From the NCBI GenBank assembly GCA_036557285.1, contig DATBHW010000052.1:62001-126000 (forward strand): DNA of 64,000 bases, in the 5' to 3' direction. The DNA is from Ktedonobacterales bacterium (GTDB lineage Bacteria; Chloroflexota; Ktedonobacteria; Ktedonobacterales; DATBGS01). The notes under the pieces are model-generated. The model did no database searches. It was not told where the DNA came from and worked only from the letters and a program-made list of their open reading frames with translations. Numbering within the stretch: the stretch's first letter is position 1; each line of letters begins with the position of its first letter. A program made the position numbers and the translations under genes. Shown piece after piece: positions 43,761 to 52,060 of this stretch.

Positions 43761-45458
43761 ATGCCTGAAGAGACGACTCGCGGCGCAGGCGCAGCGGAGC
43801 AGCCGCGCACGGTTCGCGCGCCGCGCGGAAACACGCTCTCCTGCAAAGGCTGGAGCCAGGAAGCCGCCCTGCGCATGCTGATGAATAATCTCGACCCAGA
43901 GGTCGCCGAACGCCCCCAGGATTTGGTCGTCTATGGCGGCTCCGGCAAGGCTGCCCGCAACTGGGCCTGTTTCGACGCGATGGTGCGCTCGCTGCGCAGC
44001 CTGGAAAGCGACGAAACGCTGCTCGTCCAATCGGGCAAGCCCGTGGGCATCTTCCGCACCCATCCCTACTCCCCTCGCGTGCTGATTGCCAACTCCAATC
44101 TGGTGCCGCATTGGGGCAACTGGGACGAGTTTCGCCGCCTGGAAGCACTGGGGCTGACGATGTACGGCCAGATGACCGCTGGCTCGTGGATATATATCGG
44201 CTCGCAAGGCATCGTGCAGGGTACCTACGAAACCTTTGCCGAAGCCGCCCGCCAGCACTTCGGCGGCACGCTCAAAGGACGCTTTGTACTGACCGCCGGA
44301 CTGGGCGGCATGGGTGGCGCGCAGCCACTCGCCATCACCATGAACGAGGGCGTCTGCCTGGCTGTCGAGGTGGACCCGCAGCATATCCAGCGGCGGCTGG
44401 CAACTGGCTACTGTGACGAGATGCTCACCGATCTGGACGCCGCGCTCGCGCGCGTGGACGAACTGACCGGGCGCGGCGAGGCACGCTCCATTGGGCTGGT
44501 CGGCAACGCGGCGGAAATCTATCCTGAACTGGCGCGGCGCGGCATCACGCCCGATCTGGTGACGGACCAGACCAGCGCCCACGACATCCTCAATGGCTAT
44601 ATTCCGGCAGGGCTGAGTGTCGAGCAGGCGGCAGAACTGCGCCAGAGCGATCCCGATGAGTACCAGCGCCGCTCGCTGGAATCAATAAACAAGCATGTAT
44701 TGGCAATGCTGGACTTGCAGGAATCGGGCGCGGTGGTCTTTGACTACGGCAACAATATTCGCGGGCAGGCGCTGCTGGCGGGCAACGTTCACGCGCTCGA
44801 TTTCCCCGGCTTCGTGCCTGCCTTCATTCGCCCGCTCTTTTGTCGAGGCAAGGGACCGTTCCGCTGGGCCGCGCTGTCGGGCGACCCCGCAGACATCCGG
44901 CGCACCGATCAACTCGTCCTCAAGCTCTTCCCCGAAAATGAAGGGCTGGCCCGCTGGATTCGCCTGGCAGGCGAAAAAATACACTTCCAGGGGCTGCCCG
45001 CGCGCATCTGCTGGCTGGGCTATGGGGAGCGCGCCCGGCTGGGCCTGGCCTTCAACGAACTGGTGCGCCAGGGCGAACTGAAAGCGCCCATCGTGATTGG
45101 CCGCGACCACCTGGACAGCGGCTCCGTCGCTTCGCCCTACCGCGAAACCGAGCGCATGCGCGACGGCTCCGACGCCATCGCCGACTGGCCTCTCCTGAAC
45201 GCTTTGCTCAACACGGCTTCGGGGGCTTCGTGGGTTTCGATACATCACGGCGGCGGCGTCGGCATTGGCTATTCGCTGCACGCGGGGATGGTCGTCGTCG
45301 CCGATGGCACACCCGACGCAGCCAACCGGCTGAACCGCGTGCTGACTAACGACCCCGGTACCGGCGTGATGCGCCATGTAGACGCGGGCTATCCTGAAGC
45401 CATTGACTTTGCGCGCGAGCAAGGCATCCAGATTCCTATGCTCAACCAGGAGGGTTAG
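43761..45458 (+). CDS. hutU: Urocanate hydratase
   Basis: 565 residues, normal for HutU. Conserved blocks visible: [63 protein letters not shown] (NAD-binding), [14 protein letters not shown], and [18 protein letters not shown]. It converts urocanate to imidazolone propionate with NAD as a prosthetic group, the second step of histidine degradation. AAGGA lies 8-10 bases before the ATG at 43761. HutH is encoded 1.5 kb away on the opposite strand. hutI and hutG/F are not present. Confidence 0.97.
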   Translation: MPEETTRGAGAAEQPRTVRAPRGNTLSCKGWSQEAALRMLMNNLDPEVAERPQDLVVYGGSGKAARNWACFDAMVRSLRSLESDETLLVQSGKPVGIFRTHPYSPRVLIANSNLVPHWGNWDEFRRLEALGLTMYGQMTAGSWIYIGSQGIVQGTYETFAEAARQHFGGTLKGRFVLTAGLGGMGGAQPLAITMNEGVCLAVEVDPQHIQRRLATGYCDEMLTDLDAALARVDELTGRGEARSIGLVGNAAEIYPELARRGITPDLVTDQTSAHDILNGYIPAGLSVEQAAELRQSDPDEYQRRSLESINKHVLAMLDLQESGAVVFDYGNNIRGQALLAGNVHALDFPGFVPAFIRPLFCRGKGPFRWAALSGDPADIRRTDQLVLKLFPENEGLARWIRLAGEKIHFQGLPARICWLGYGERARLGLAFNELVRQGELKAPIVIGRDHLDSGSVASPYRETERMRDGSDAIADWPLLNALLNTASGASWVSIHHGGGVGIGYSLHAGMVVVADGTPDAANRLNRVLTNDPGTGVMRHVDAGYPEAIDFAREQGIQIPMLNQEG

Positions 45459-45646
45459 ATGTCCTTCCAGAGCATAGCCTGACTGAAGCGCGCGAGATGC
45501 CCAACATTCGTGGTAGCGATGATGACCTCATCTTCTGGATTGCTGATAAGAGCAGCCTGAGCGCAGAGAATCATATCAGGCTTTGGTCGTGGGTGTACGA
45601 TCATGCCAAGCGGGCCGGTATCCAACAAAACAACCTTACTCATCAA
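45455..45646 (-). pseudogene. PIN-domain toxin remnant with internal deletion
   Basis: 63 residues where VapC-type PIN proteins have 130-150. The first 15 residues keep the PIN start (VVLLDTGPLG, with the first catalytic Asp). The last 45 match the C-terminal part (DMILCAQAALISN, IIATTNVGHLARF and the closing LWKDI). The middle, with the other acidic residues and most of the fold, is missing although the frame stays open. It overlaps the stop of hutU by 4 bp and the antitoxin-like gene by 11 bp. Likely inactive. Confidence 0.75.
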
Positions 45647-45908
45647 AGAGGCTCCGAGCGGAGGGACGATCCCGCTCTAGAGCAGCTTTCAGCTTAGGCC
45701 AGGTAGCTTCGTCGTAACCAGACTCATCCATGAGCCATTCATCCAGCAGATGGAGAAGACGCTCAGCAGTGGTGTCAGAAGCGCGTAGTTTCTGGATGGT
45801 CCTTTGTAGCTCCTCATGTGCCTGCTTAATGGCTTCGGGCGATTCATGTTCTTCTGAGAATTGGCTGGAGGAAGCACTGGCCTCTTGACTTTTTTGTACC
45901 ATATTCAT
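45636..45908 (-). CDS. VapB-like antitoxin partner of the PIN remnant
   Basis: 90 residues, charged and mostly helical: ESPEAIKQAHEELQRTIQKL, then ERLLHLLDEWLMDESGYDEA and a C-terminal ALERDRPSARSLFDE. Position, size and overlap with the PIN remnant identify it as the antitoxin half. I cannot assign a DNA-binding fold from the sequence; no AbrB or RHH motif is evident. It may persist as an orphan. Confidence 0.6.
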   Translation of the reverse strand: MNMVQKSQEASASSSQFSEEHESPEAIKQAHEELQRTIQKLRASDTTAERLLHLLDEWLMDESGYDEATWPKLKAALERDRPSARSLFDE

Positions 45909-45947
45909 CCTCCTGGCGAAGTGATGTGCTGTTCTTCTGCTTCTATC

Positions 45948-46571
45948 CTACCACATTCCTCCAAAAGAGGACGAGATAACCAGCCGCCGGTCCGCTGGAG
46001 CAAGCGCAATCTGCTGGTAGACGGTCAGCGTGCTGCTGCTGTAATCCAGCGTGATCTTGCCAAAGCGACTCCAGATGTCGGAGCCGAGCAAGCCTTGAAA
46101 GTCGGCGCTGCCGTCCTCATGCGGAATGGCGGCGCTGGCAATCGTCATTGATGGCAGGCGGATCGCTCCAGTGTTCCAGTCATCCACCTGCACCGGAATC
46201 GCCTGAGTGACGCCGCCAATCCCGCTGATCGGCTCCGGCCCGCCAGTCTGTGGCAGGTCGAGCCGCTGCGCCAGCGAACTGGAGATCAGCGAGGTACTCG
46301 CGCCGGTATCGAGGGCAAAGGTATATGGTCCTTTGCCATGAATGGTCACTGGCGCTAACACCAGCGTGGCCCCGCTCTGATCTTGAACGACCTTCACCTG
46401 TTCAGAAATACCCTCGCTCGTGGTCGTCGAGGCAGGACCATTTCCAACAGTAACCACACACGCTGTCAGCAAAAGGATCGGGGCTAATGACAGGATAAGC
46501 AGGGCCATCACAGAAGGTCGAGACCCTTGCTGGCGGCGCTCGCGCCAGTGGGGGTGGCAGTTATCAGGCAT
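45948..46571 (-). CDS. Retropepsin-like aspartic protease (lipoprotein)
   Basis: 207 residues. A basic N-terminus, hydrophobic stretch and lipobox LLLTAC suggest a Sec/SPII lipoprotein anchored at Cys38. The catalytic motif is FALDTGASTSLIS (D-T-G), and the downstream flap and GLLGSDIWSRFGKITLDY segment are typical of aspartyl_protease_2/retropepsin-like families, which act as dimers. Start at 46571 follows GAGGGGAAG. The substrate is unknown. It lies between the two hut genes. Confidence 0.85.
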   Translation of the reverse strand: MPDNCHPHWRERRQQGSRPSVMALLILSLAPILLLTACVVTVGNGPASTTTSEGISEQVKVVQDQSGATLVLAPVTIHGKGPYTFALDTGASTSLISSSLAQRLDLPQTGGPEPISGIGGVTQAIPVQVDDWNTGAIRLPSMTIASAAIPHEDGSADFQGLLGSDIWSRFGKITLDYSSSTLTVYQQIALAPADRRLVISSSFGGMW

Positions 46572-46671
46572 AGATCACTTCCCCTCGTTCCAGTTCCTTC
46601 GCCAGATCGTCCGACAGGTTCTGGAGAAAAGGGTATGCACTCGATATGCCACCTGCATAGAAGCTGGTGGT

Positions 46672-46932
46672 TAAACATGAGTCATCTCGAATTTTCTCTG
46701 CTGTGTTGTTTTGCTGGCAGGATGTGCGAATGCCGCAGGTGTAGCGCCGCCGTCCCGGCGGCCAAACGCTGGCACGTGGAAACGCTGAACGGGCAGCCCT
46801 GGTCGCCAGTGAGGCGTTCAGCCGCCGGGACGGCGGCGCTCCGCTCGGTCCGGTGCGGCTTTCCGCCAGCGAAGCTACAAGCCAGGAGCATTGACCAAGA
46901 CGGTCTAGAAAATTCGGGATGACCCATGTTTA
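46672..46932. mobile_element. MITE copy D (26-bp terminal repeats, TA ends)
   Basis: Terminal inverted repeats at 46672-46697 and 46907-46932 match at 24 of 26 positions (core GTCATC..CGAATTTTCT). Both ends carry TA, the duplication left by Tc1/IS630-type transposition. The interior (46741-46852) contains the same TGTAGCGCCGCCGTCCCGGCGGC palindrome as the 9-bp-TSD family, but the ends are different. The right repeat supplies the stop codon TAA of hutH. Confidence 0.82.
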
Positions 46933-48471
46933 TTCTCCGGCCTCGCCAGCCCCGATGCCTTCATACTCCCCCGCCAGCACCGACTGCGCCAGCCGCTCAA
47001 TATCGGGCGCGGGCGGGCGATCATCGGCCAGCGCGGGTACAAGGGTGCGTACCTGCTCATAGGCCATCTGCACGCCCTTGCCCGGCTTGAGCGGCTTGCG
47101 AAACTCCAGCATCTGCGCCGCGCACAGCAGTTCTATCGCCACGACGCGCGCCGCCAGCGAGACAGCCTGGCGGGCCTGGTGCGCGGCTGTCGCACCCATG
47201 CTGTTCCAGTCCTCCATTCCGGCAGAGGTCGGGATCGAATCAATGCTGACTGGATGCGCCAGCGCCTTGATCTCGTTCACCAGCGCCGCCGCCACGTACT
47301 GCGGAATCATATACCCGGAGTTCAGGCCAGGGTTCGGCGTCAGAAAGAGCGGCGCGCCCTGTTCATCCCAATCGTGCGGCCCCACCAGGCTAAAGGTCCG
47401 GCGCTCGGAGAACCCGGCAAGTTGGGCAACAGCAATCGCCAGCATATCCAGCGCCAGCGCCAGCGGCTGGCCGTGAAAGTTGCCGCCCGAAAGCGAAGCG
47501 GCATCATCGGGAAAGAGCAGCGGATTATCGGTCACAGCGCCCAACTCGTTCTCAAAGACGCCAGCACAATAGTCCAGCGCATCGCGCACCGTCCCCAGCA
47601 CCTGGGGAATGCAGCGCAGCGTATAGGGGTCTTGCACGCGCGGGCAATCTTTATGCGACGGGTTGATCTCGCTTCCCGCCAGCAGATCGCGCAGGCGCGC
47701 CGCAACAGCGGCCTGCCCCGGCTGGGGGCGCAAAGCGTGGATGCGCGCGTCGAACGGCACAAACGACCCCATCAGCCCTTCAACGCTCATCGCCGCCGCC
47801 ACTTCCGCCGCTGCCAGCAGCGCCTGCGCGTCGCGCAGCGTCAGCACGCCCAGCGCCTCCATCAGATGCGTGCCATTGATGAGCGCCAGCCCCTCTTTGG
47901 GCTGAAGTTCCAGCGGCTCCAGTCCGGCCCGGCGCATCGCTTCGGCGCTGGGAAGCTGGCGGCCATCAGAGATCGCTTCGCCCTCGCCAATCAGCGCCAG
48001 GCCCAGATGCGCCAGCGGAGCCAGATCGCCGCTCGCGCCCACCGACCCGCGCGATGGGATAAGCGGCTGGACCTGGGCATTCAGCAGCCCCAGCAGCGTC
48101 TGAATCACCTCCACGCGCACCCCCGAATGCCCCCGCGCCAGACTATTCGCCAGCAGCAGCAGCAGCGCCCGCGTCACATCGGCGGGCAGCGGTTCACCCA
48201 CGCCGGAAGCGTGGCTGCGCAGCAGATTGCGTTGCAGATCGGCAAGCTGCGCCGGGCCAATATGCACCCGGCTCAGATGCCCAAAGCCAGTCGTCACGCC
48301 ATAGACGACCCGATCCTCATCGGCAATACGCTGCACCAGATCGCGCGCCGCCTGCACCCGGGCCACCGCCTCAGCCGCCAGTTCCACCCTGGCCCCGCTG
48401 CGGGCCACCGCCACTACCGCCTCGGATGTGAGCCGCGCTGCTCCAATCGTTACGGTTGGCATCGTCGCCAC
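46930..48471 (-). CDS. hutH: Histidine ammonia-lyase
   Basis: 513 residues. The MIO cofactor forms from Ala146-Ser147-Gly148 in GSVGASGDLAPLAH. YGVTTGFGHLS near 57 and TLINGTHLMEALGV-like text (LALINGTHLMEALGVL) are also canonical, as is GGNFHGQPLALALDM. It deaminates histidine to urocanate, the substrate of HutU. AAAGGGG precedes the ATG at 48471. The stop codon lies within the terminal repeat of the adjacent MITE, and the last residues (GIGAGEAGE) are not obviously disturbed. Confidence 0.97.
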   Translation of the reverse strand: MATMPTVTIGAARLTSEAVVAVARSGARVELAAEAVARVQAARDLVQRIADEDRVVYGVTTGFGHLSRVHIGPAQLADLQRNLLRSHASGVGEPLPADVTRALLLLLANSLARGHSGVRVEVIQTLLGLLNAQVQPLIPSRGSVGASGDLAPLAHLGLALIGEGEAISDGRQLPSAEAMRRAGLEPLELQPKEGLALINGTHLMEALGVLTLRDAQALLAAAEVAAAMSVEGLMGSFVPFDARIHALRPQPGQAAVAARLRDLLAGSEINPSHKDCPRVQDPYTLRCIPQVLGTVRDALDYCAGVFENELGAVTDNPLLFPDDAASLSGGNFHGQPLALALDMLAIAVAQLAGFSERRTFSLVGPHDWDEQGAPLFLTPNPGLNSGYMIPQYVAAALVNEIKALAHPVSIDSIPTSAGMEDWNSMGATAAHQARQAVSLAARVVAIELLCAAQMLEFRKPLKPGKGVQMAYEQVRTLVPALADDRPPAPDIERLAQSVLAGEYEGIGAGEAGE

Positions 48472-48528
48472 CCCTTTACTACCAGTTAATCATGAGTCAT
48501 AATGAGCCGAGGGCGCTGGCCCCACCAG

Positions 48529-49236
48529 TCACCTTGTCCTGACTAGACCAGTACATAGTGTCAGTATCCCAGTTAGCAGCATAATCAGGCCCATACCATA
48601 AAATATCCCGCTGCCTAAATCAGCCGTAAGCCCATACTTTGGGAACACGAGCAAGCCTATGCCAACGAGTATGCCAAATAGCCCAGAGCCAATGACACTT
48701 GACCTTGAGTTTTGTCGCGGCGGTTGGGGATTCTGCCCCCTGACTATACCTATACCCTGCACCACTACCCCAAATAGTAGCAAGGTAAAGCCCATACCAT
48801 AAAACACTCCGGTAGCCAGAGCAAGCATAGGTACATATTCTGGGAACGCCAGAAAGCAGAGACTAAAGAGGATATAGGAGACAGTACTGCCAATAGTGCT
48901 TGACCTTGAGCTTTGTTGTGGCGGTCCAGGCTTCCACCTCTCGAATACAGCGAAAGCCAGTATCCCTATCCCCGACGACACGATTATAAGGCCCATACCA
49001 TAAAACACTCCGGCGCCGAGATCAAGCATGGGCGCATACTTTGGGAACGCCAGAAAGCAGATACCACAGAGAATAAAGCCTACAGCAGCGCCAGTAGTGC
49101 TTGATCTTGGCCTTGGCTGCGGCGGTTCGGGCTTCGGCGCGATGGCGCCTGACCACTCGTTCATACGCAATACCAGCCTTCTTAGCCAGGGTTTGCGAGA
49201 AGGGGCGGCTTTCCCTTCCCTTCTCAGGCAGAGCAT
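48529..49236 (-). CDS. Membrane protein built of three tandem two-helix repeats
   Basis: 235 residues. Three copies of a module of about 63 residues each carry a PP-x-SRSS-type linker, one hydrophobic helix ending FLAFPKYAPML, a GVFYGMGL turn, and a second hydrophobic helix. Repeat starts are near residues 42, 107 and 172. The repeats differ at many positions, so the duplication is old. About six membrane segments in total. Unrecognised family; start uncertain (ATG at 49236 or 49164, MNEWSGAIAP). Confidence 0.72.
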   Translation of the reverse strand: MLCLRREGKAAPSRKPWLRRLVLRMNEWSGAIAPKPEPPQPRPRSSTTGAAVGFILCGICFLAFPKYAPMLDLGAGVFYGMGLIIVSSGIGILAFAVFERWKPGPPQQSSRSSTIGSTVSYILFSLCFLAFPEYVPMLALATGVFYGMGFTLLLFGVVVQGIGIVRGQNPQPPRQNSRSSVIGSGLFGILVGIGLLVFPKYGLTADLGSGIFYGMGLIMLLTGILTLCTGLVRTR

Positions 49237-49288
49237 ACCACACCCATTGCCCCGACCAGAGGCGCCTGACGTGTCGAAACGAACCTAT

Positions 49289-49463
49289 GGTTCCACCAAT
49301 TATCGGGGGTCACTTGTAGCGCCGCCGTCCCGGCGGCCACCGCTGCGCCAGGGCGAGCGTTTGCCCTCCAGGCCATCGGACCAGCAGGCCAACGCTGGCC
49401 GCCAAGATGGCGGCGCTACAAGTAACACGTCTCGCTTGCCAACACCTCAGATTTGGTAGAACC
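49289..49463. mobile_element. MITE copy E (perfect 9-bp target duplication)
   Basis: A 175-bp element from GGTTCCACCA to GGTAGAACC. CGAACCTAT occurs directly before (49280-49288) and directly after (49464-49472), a perfect 9-bp target duplication. It lies upstream of the DUF433 gene in the same orientation as copy F, which sits in the 3' part of the partner gene. The right end beyond the inner arm is diverged. Confidence 0.93.
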
Positions 49464-49535
49464 CGAACCTATAACTTACTTGCCTCTTGGAGCTGTTTGA
49501 GGCATACTGAGACTGGCTAGAAAGGAGCAGAACAC

Positions 49536-49760
49536 ATGGCAAAAGCTAAGCCACGAATCATTACGAACCCCGACCTGATGGTAGGCAAGCCAACCATCGA
49601 AGGTACCAGGATAACCGTTGAATTTGTGCTGGAAGAGCTTGCAGGTGGCCGCACCATACCTGAGCTTATTGACCATTACGGCCTTACTCGTGAGGAGATC
49701 GAAGCGGCGCTAGGATATGCCACGAAGGCTGTCCGCGCGCAGCAGAAGCGCTCTGCATGA
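49536..49760 (+). CDS. DUF433 family antitoxin-like protein
   Basis: 74 residues matching DUF433: PRIITNPDLMVGKPTIEGTR (residues 6-25), then VEFVLEELAGGRTIPELIDH and LTREEIEAALGYATK. The family is a small winged-helix-like protein commonly encoded immediately before a DUF5615 PIN-like protein and proposed as its antitoxin. It overlaps that gene by 4 bp (ATGA). GAAAGGAG precedes the ATG. Intact. Confidence 0.9.
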   Translation: MAKAKPRIITNPDLMVGKPTIEGTRITVEFVLEELAGGRTIPELIDHYGLTREEIEAALGYATKAVRAQQKRSA

Positions 49761-50176
49761 AAATTGTAGCAGACGAAAATATTTCTGACCTGATTGTAGA
49801 GAAACTAAGAAGCCAGGGCCACCACGTAACATATATTCGGGAGAGTGCAAAAGGCAGCTTAGACCCTCGCGTCTTAGCCATCGCCACCGCGCAAAATGCC
49901 CTCCTCATCACGAATGACCACGTATCCGCAAGAGAAATACATAACCCCACAAAGCAAGGCGCATTCTTGCGCGCAATTTCCAGACGTTTTTCCTGGTTCC
50001 ACCAATTATCGGGGGTTGCCACTTGTAGCGCCGCCTTCCAGGCGGCTAACGCTTCGCTCTGGCGAACGTTCGCCCTCCAGGCCAACACACCAGCAGGCCA
50101 ACGCTGGCCGCCAAGATGGCGGCGCTACAAGTGGCCCCCGATAGGTGGTGGAACTATGTTTTCCTACGCCGCTTGA
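49757..50176 (+). CDS. DUF5615 PIN-like toxin gene with in-frame MITE insertion
   Basis: The native N-terminal part (about 79 residues) has the PIN-like start MKIVADENISDLIVEKLRSQ, the strand HVTYIRESAKG, LDPRVLAIATAQNALLITND and an acidic centre. From residue 80 the frame runs through MITE copy F (49995-50156), then resumes with FSYAA and the stop. Removing the element and one TTTTCCT copy restores SRRFSYAA and the same stop, giving about 82 residues. Family members usually have about 115, so the pre-insertion gene may already have been short. Activity is doubtful. Confidence 0.8.
   Translation: MKIVADENISDLIVEKLRSQGHHVTYIRESAKGSLDPRVLAIATAQNALLITNDHVSAREIHNPTKQGAFLRAISRRFSWFHQLSGVATCSAAFQAANASLWRTFALQANTPAGQRWPPRWRRYKWPPIGGGTMFSYAA
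49995..50156. mobile_element. MITE copy F (inserted in frame in a toxin-like gene)
   Basis: About 162 bp, GGTTCCACCA to GGTGGTGGAAC, same internal sequence as copy E. TTTTCCT is found at 49988-49994 and 50159-50165, so the target duplication is 7 exact bases of an imperfect 9. The shift between the two copies is 171 bp (57 codons), which keeps the host frame open. Confidence 0.9.
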
Positions 50177-50408
50177 CAGAAGCGACGCCGCCTGCTATAC
50201 TCTTCTTACTTGGTCCACAATCGGGTGGGCTGAGGTTCTGCTGGAACGGCATGACGCGGCAGTGACACAATCACCGCCGCGCCATTCCCCCCAGACCTGG
50301 ACGTACCAGGAATGGGGCTGGGGGCATTCTATCACTGGCTATTATGCACACTTGGTAGTTCGCTTCACGGCCCCTTCCTGAACCAAGACTGGGACGCCAC
50401 TTGTCGGA

Positions 50409-50505
50409 GAGGGAGCGCGCGGGTTGCGCTCCCTCGAAGGCAAGCTTTGTCCTCGTCGCTGCGCCAGGAAGGGGCCGTTTCGGCAGCGTGAGTCGTTGGC
50501 TCACG
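50409..50505 (+). promoter_or_regulatory. Leader with two hairpins
   Basis: Hairpin 1: GAGGGAGCGC (50409-50418) with GCGCTCCCTC (50426-50435), 7-base loop. Hairpin 2: CGTGAG (50487-50492) with CTCACG (50500-50505), 7-base loop. Both lie upstream of the gene at 50528. A cis-regulatory role is possible. The gap 50177-50408 holds no gene. Confidence 0.4.
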
Positions 50506-50527
50506 AAGTCGAAAGGAGCGTTCTCCG

Positions 50528-50986
50528 ATGGCAATTCTCGCTGGTCCCCCACCCCGTCCCCCGTTCCCCTCTGGTCGCTACACCCGCTCCAACCCGCTGC
50601 GGCGCGAAGCCGGTCTGCGCCTGCTGACCGCCGCCCTGCCGGAGCCGCTGCGCCGCGTCATCGTCACCACCTGGCGGCGTCCGTCCCTCTTCAACGGAGA
50701 GCAGACGCCGCTGGCCGTACAGAGCGGGCTTCGCCAGCGTCCCGGCGAAGCGCAGCTTGCTCAAGCCACCTTCCAGACCACCTGCGTGTTCATTCTGACC
50801 GAGCTAGAAGTGACACGGCGCGTGCTGGAAGCGCCGCTGGCGAGCATCAGCCGCATGACGCGCAATACCCTCTTAGTCGCGCAGGGCGCGTATTTGCGCC
50901 TGCTCTTTGCCGCCCTGGTCGTGCAGTTGGGCAGTATCGAAGCCGCGCTGGCTGAGTTCCAGCGCCTGATCGTCGGCGTGGGCTAG
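50528..50986 (+). CDS. Hypothetical protein
   Basis: 152 residues, basic at the start (RRPSLFNGEQTPL) and helical and hydrophobic toward the end (LLVAQGAYLRLLFAALVVQL). AAGGAG lies about 11 bases before the ATG. No recognised domain; no signal peptide. Codon usage is similar to its neighbours, and a rare-codon cluster is not evident. It is flanked by two GC-rich repeats downstream. I cannot assign a function. Confidence 0.55.
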   Translation: MAILAGPPPRPPFPSGRYTRSNPLRREAGLRLLTAALPEPLRRVIVTTWRRPSLFNGEQTPLAVQSGLRQRPGEAQLAQATFQTTCVFILTELEVTRRVLEAPLASISRMTRNTLLVAQGAYLRLLFAALVVQLGSIEAALAEFQRLIVGVG

Positions 50987-50991
50987 CGCAG

Positions 50992-51116
50992 CCTGTGTAC
51001 CGCCGCCGTCTTGGCGGCTCGACGTTGGCTGCCTGGAAGGCGGCGCTACAAGTGAGGGACGGTGGCCCATAGCGTGTACCGCCGCCGTCCCTGGCGGCGG
51101 GGGCGGGGTTGGGTGT
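50992..51116. repeat. Partial palindromic repeats (copy G and second-type half)
   Basis: 50992-51052 holds a degenerate half of the MITE core (GTACCGCCGCCGTC..GGCGGCGCTACAAGTG). 51077-51116 repeats the right half of the 26928-27005 element. No terminal repeats or target duplication. The gap 51117-51317 shows no gene. Confidence 0.65.
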
Positions 51117-51317
51117 GACGTTGACTACGCTCGCTTGCTATGCCGAATACACCCGTTTCCTTCTCTTCTCATTGTACTGCCTGTGTCCAGCAGCGCGCAT
51201 CGTCCCAATGGCCGATGTCCTGGCGCGCCCGCTTCTGCTATCGTCTTAGGGGCGAGCCGCCAGGAACGCTGATGGCTCGCTCTCAACAAGAGCGCAGCCC
51301 ATGCCGAGGAGGAAACG

Positions 51318-52013
51318 ATGCTCGATCAATCGCAGCTTGCCCAGGCGCTGTCGCATGTCTTGTGGATAGGTGGCTCGCCGTGCGCGGGGAAATCCAGCAT
51401 TGGACATACCATCGCCCGTACCCATGTCTTCCTTAACTACCATCTGGACCCTATGCTAAGAAACCATGTGGAACGTCGGCTGGCCGAGGGAGACTCTGCC
51501 CTGGAGGCATTCCTGAAGATGAGCATGGATCAGCGTTGGCTGGGGCGCTCAGTCGAAACGCTGGTTGAGGAAGTGCTTGAATCCTGGAGCAAAGAATGTC
51601 ATCTGGCGATAGAAGATTTGCTCGCCATGCCGAAGGGCTGGTTTATCGTCGCGGAAGGCAACTTTTTCCCGGAGTGTCTGGCTCCCTGCCTATCCAGCCC
51701 GCATCAAGCGATCTGGCTGACGCCCAGCGCGTCCTTCTGCGATACGATCAGGCGGCAAAGAGGCGCGGAACAGGCCAGGCGTCGGGAACAGCATGGTGTC
51801 GCCAACGAGGGCAGCGACCCGGAACAACGCATGCGTAATCTCATTGAACGAGATTGTCGCCTGGCGCGCTATGTCAGGCAGCAGGCCGAACAACGGCAGC
51901 TTCCCGTCTATGAAGTGGATGGAAGCCGCTCCCTCGATGAGATGGTGGCGCTGGTAGAGCGTCACTTCGAGCCTTATATCATTGAACACCTGCGTACAAT
52001 GAAATCGCTCTAG
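51318..52013 (+). CDS. P-loop kinase/ATPase-like protein
   Basis: 231 residues with Walker A WIGGSPCAGKSSIGHTIA at about 17-34 and a downstream helical region rich in Arg (TIRRQRGAEQARRREQHG) that could form a lid. The overall size and the pattern resemble small NMP/shikimate kinase-like P-loop proteins. No family-specific motif was recognised, so the substrate is unknown. GAGGAGG precedes the ATG by 5 bases. No operon partner. Confidence 0.7.
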   Translation: MLDQSQLAQALSHVLWIGGSPCAGKSSIGHTIARTHVFLNYHLDPMLRNHVERRLAEGDSALEAFLKMSMDQRWLGRSVETLVEEVLESWSKECHLAIEDLLAMPKGWFIVAEGNFFPECLAPCLSSPHQAIWLTPSASFCDTIRRQRGAEQARRREQHGVANEGSDPEQRMRNLIERDCRLARYVRQQAEQRQLPVYEVDGSRSLDEMVALVERHFEPYIIEHLRTMKSL

Positions 52014-52060
52014 GGGCGCTGCCTCTCTATGCTCTCAAAGCGCCATGCCTCTGAAGCGCA

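Noticed and set aside
48489-48502. Sequence near the hutH start resembling the left terminal repeat of MITE D
   Set aside because: Only CATGAGTCAT matches; the rest of the 26-bp repeat and the interior are absent.
49280-50165. True composite transposon made of copies E and F
   Set aside because: Copy E has its own perfect 9-bp duplication, and copy F its own imperfect one, so independent insertions explain the data better.
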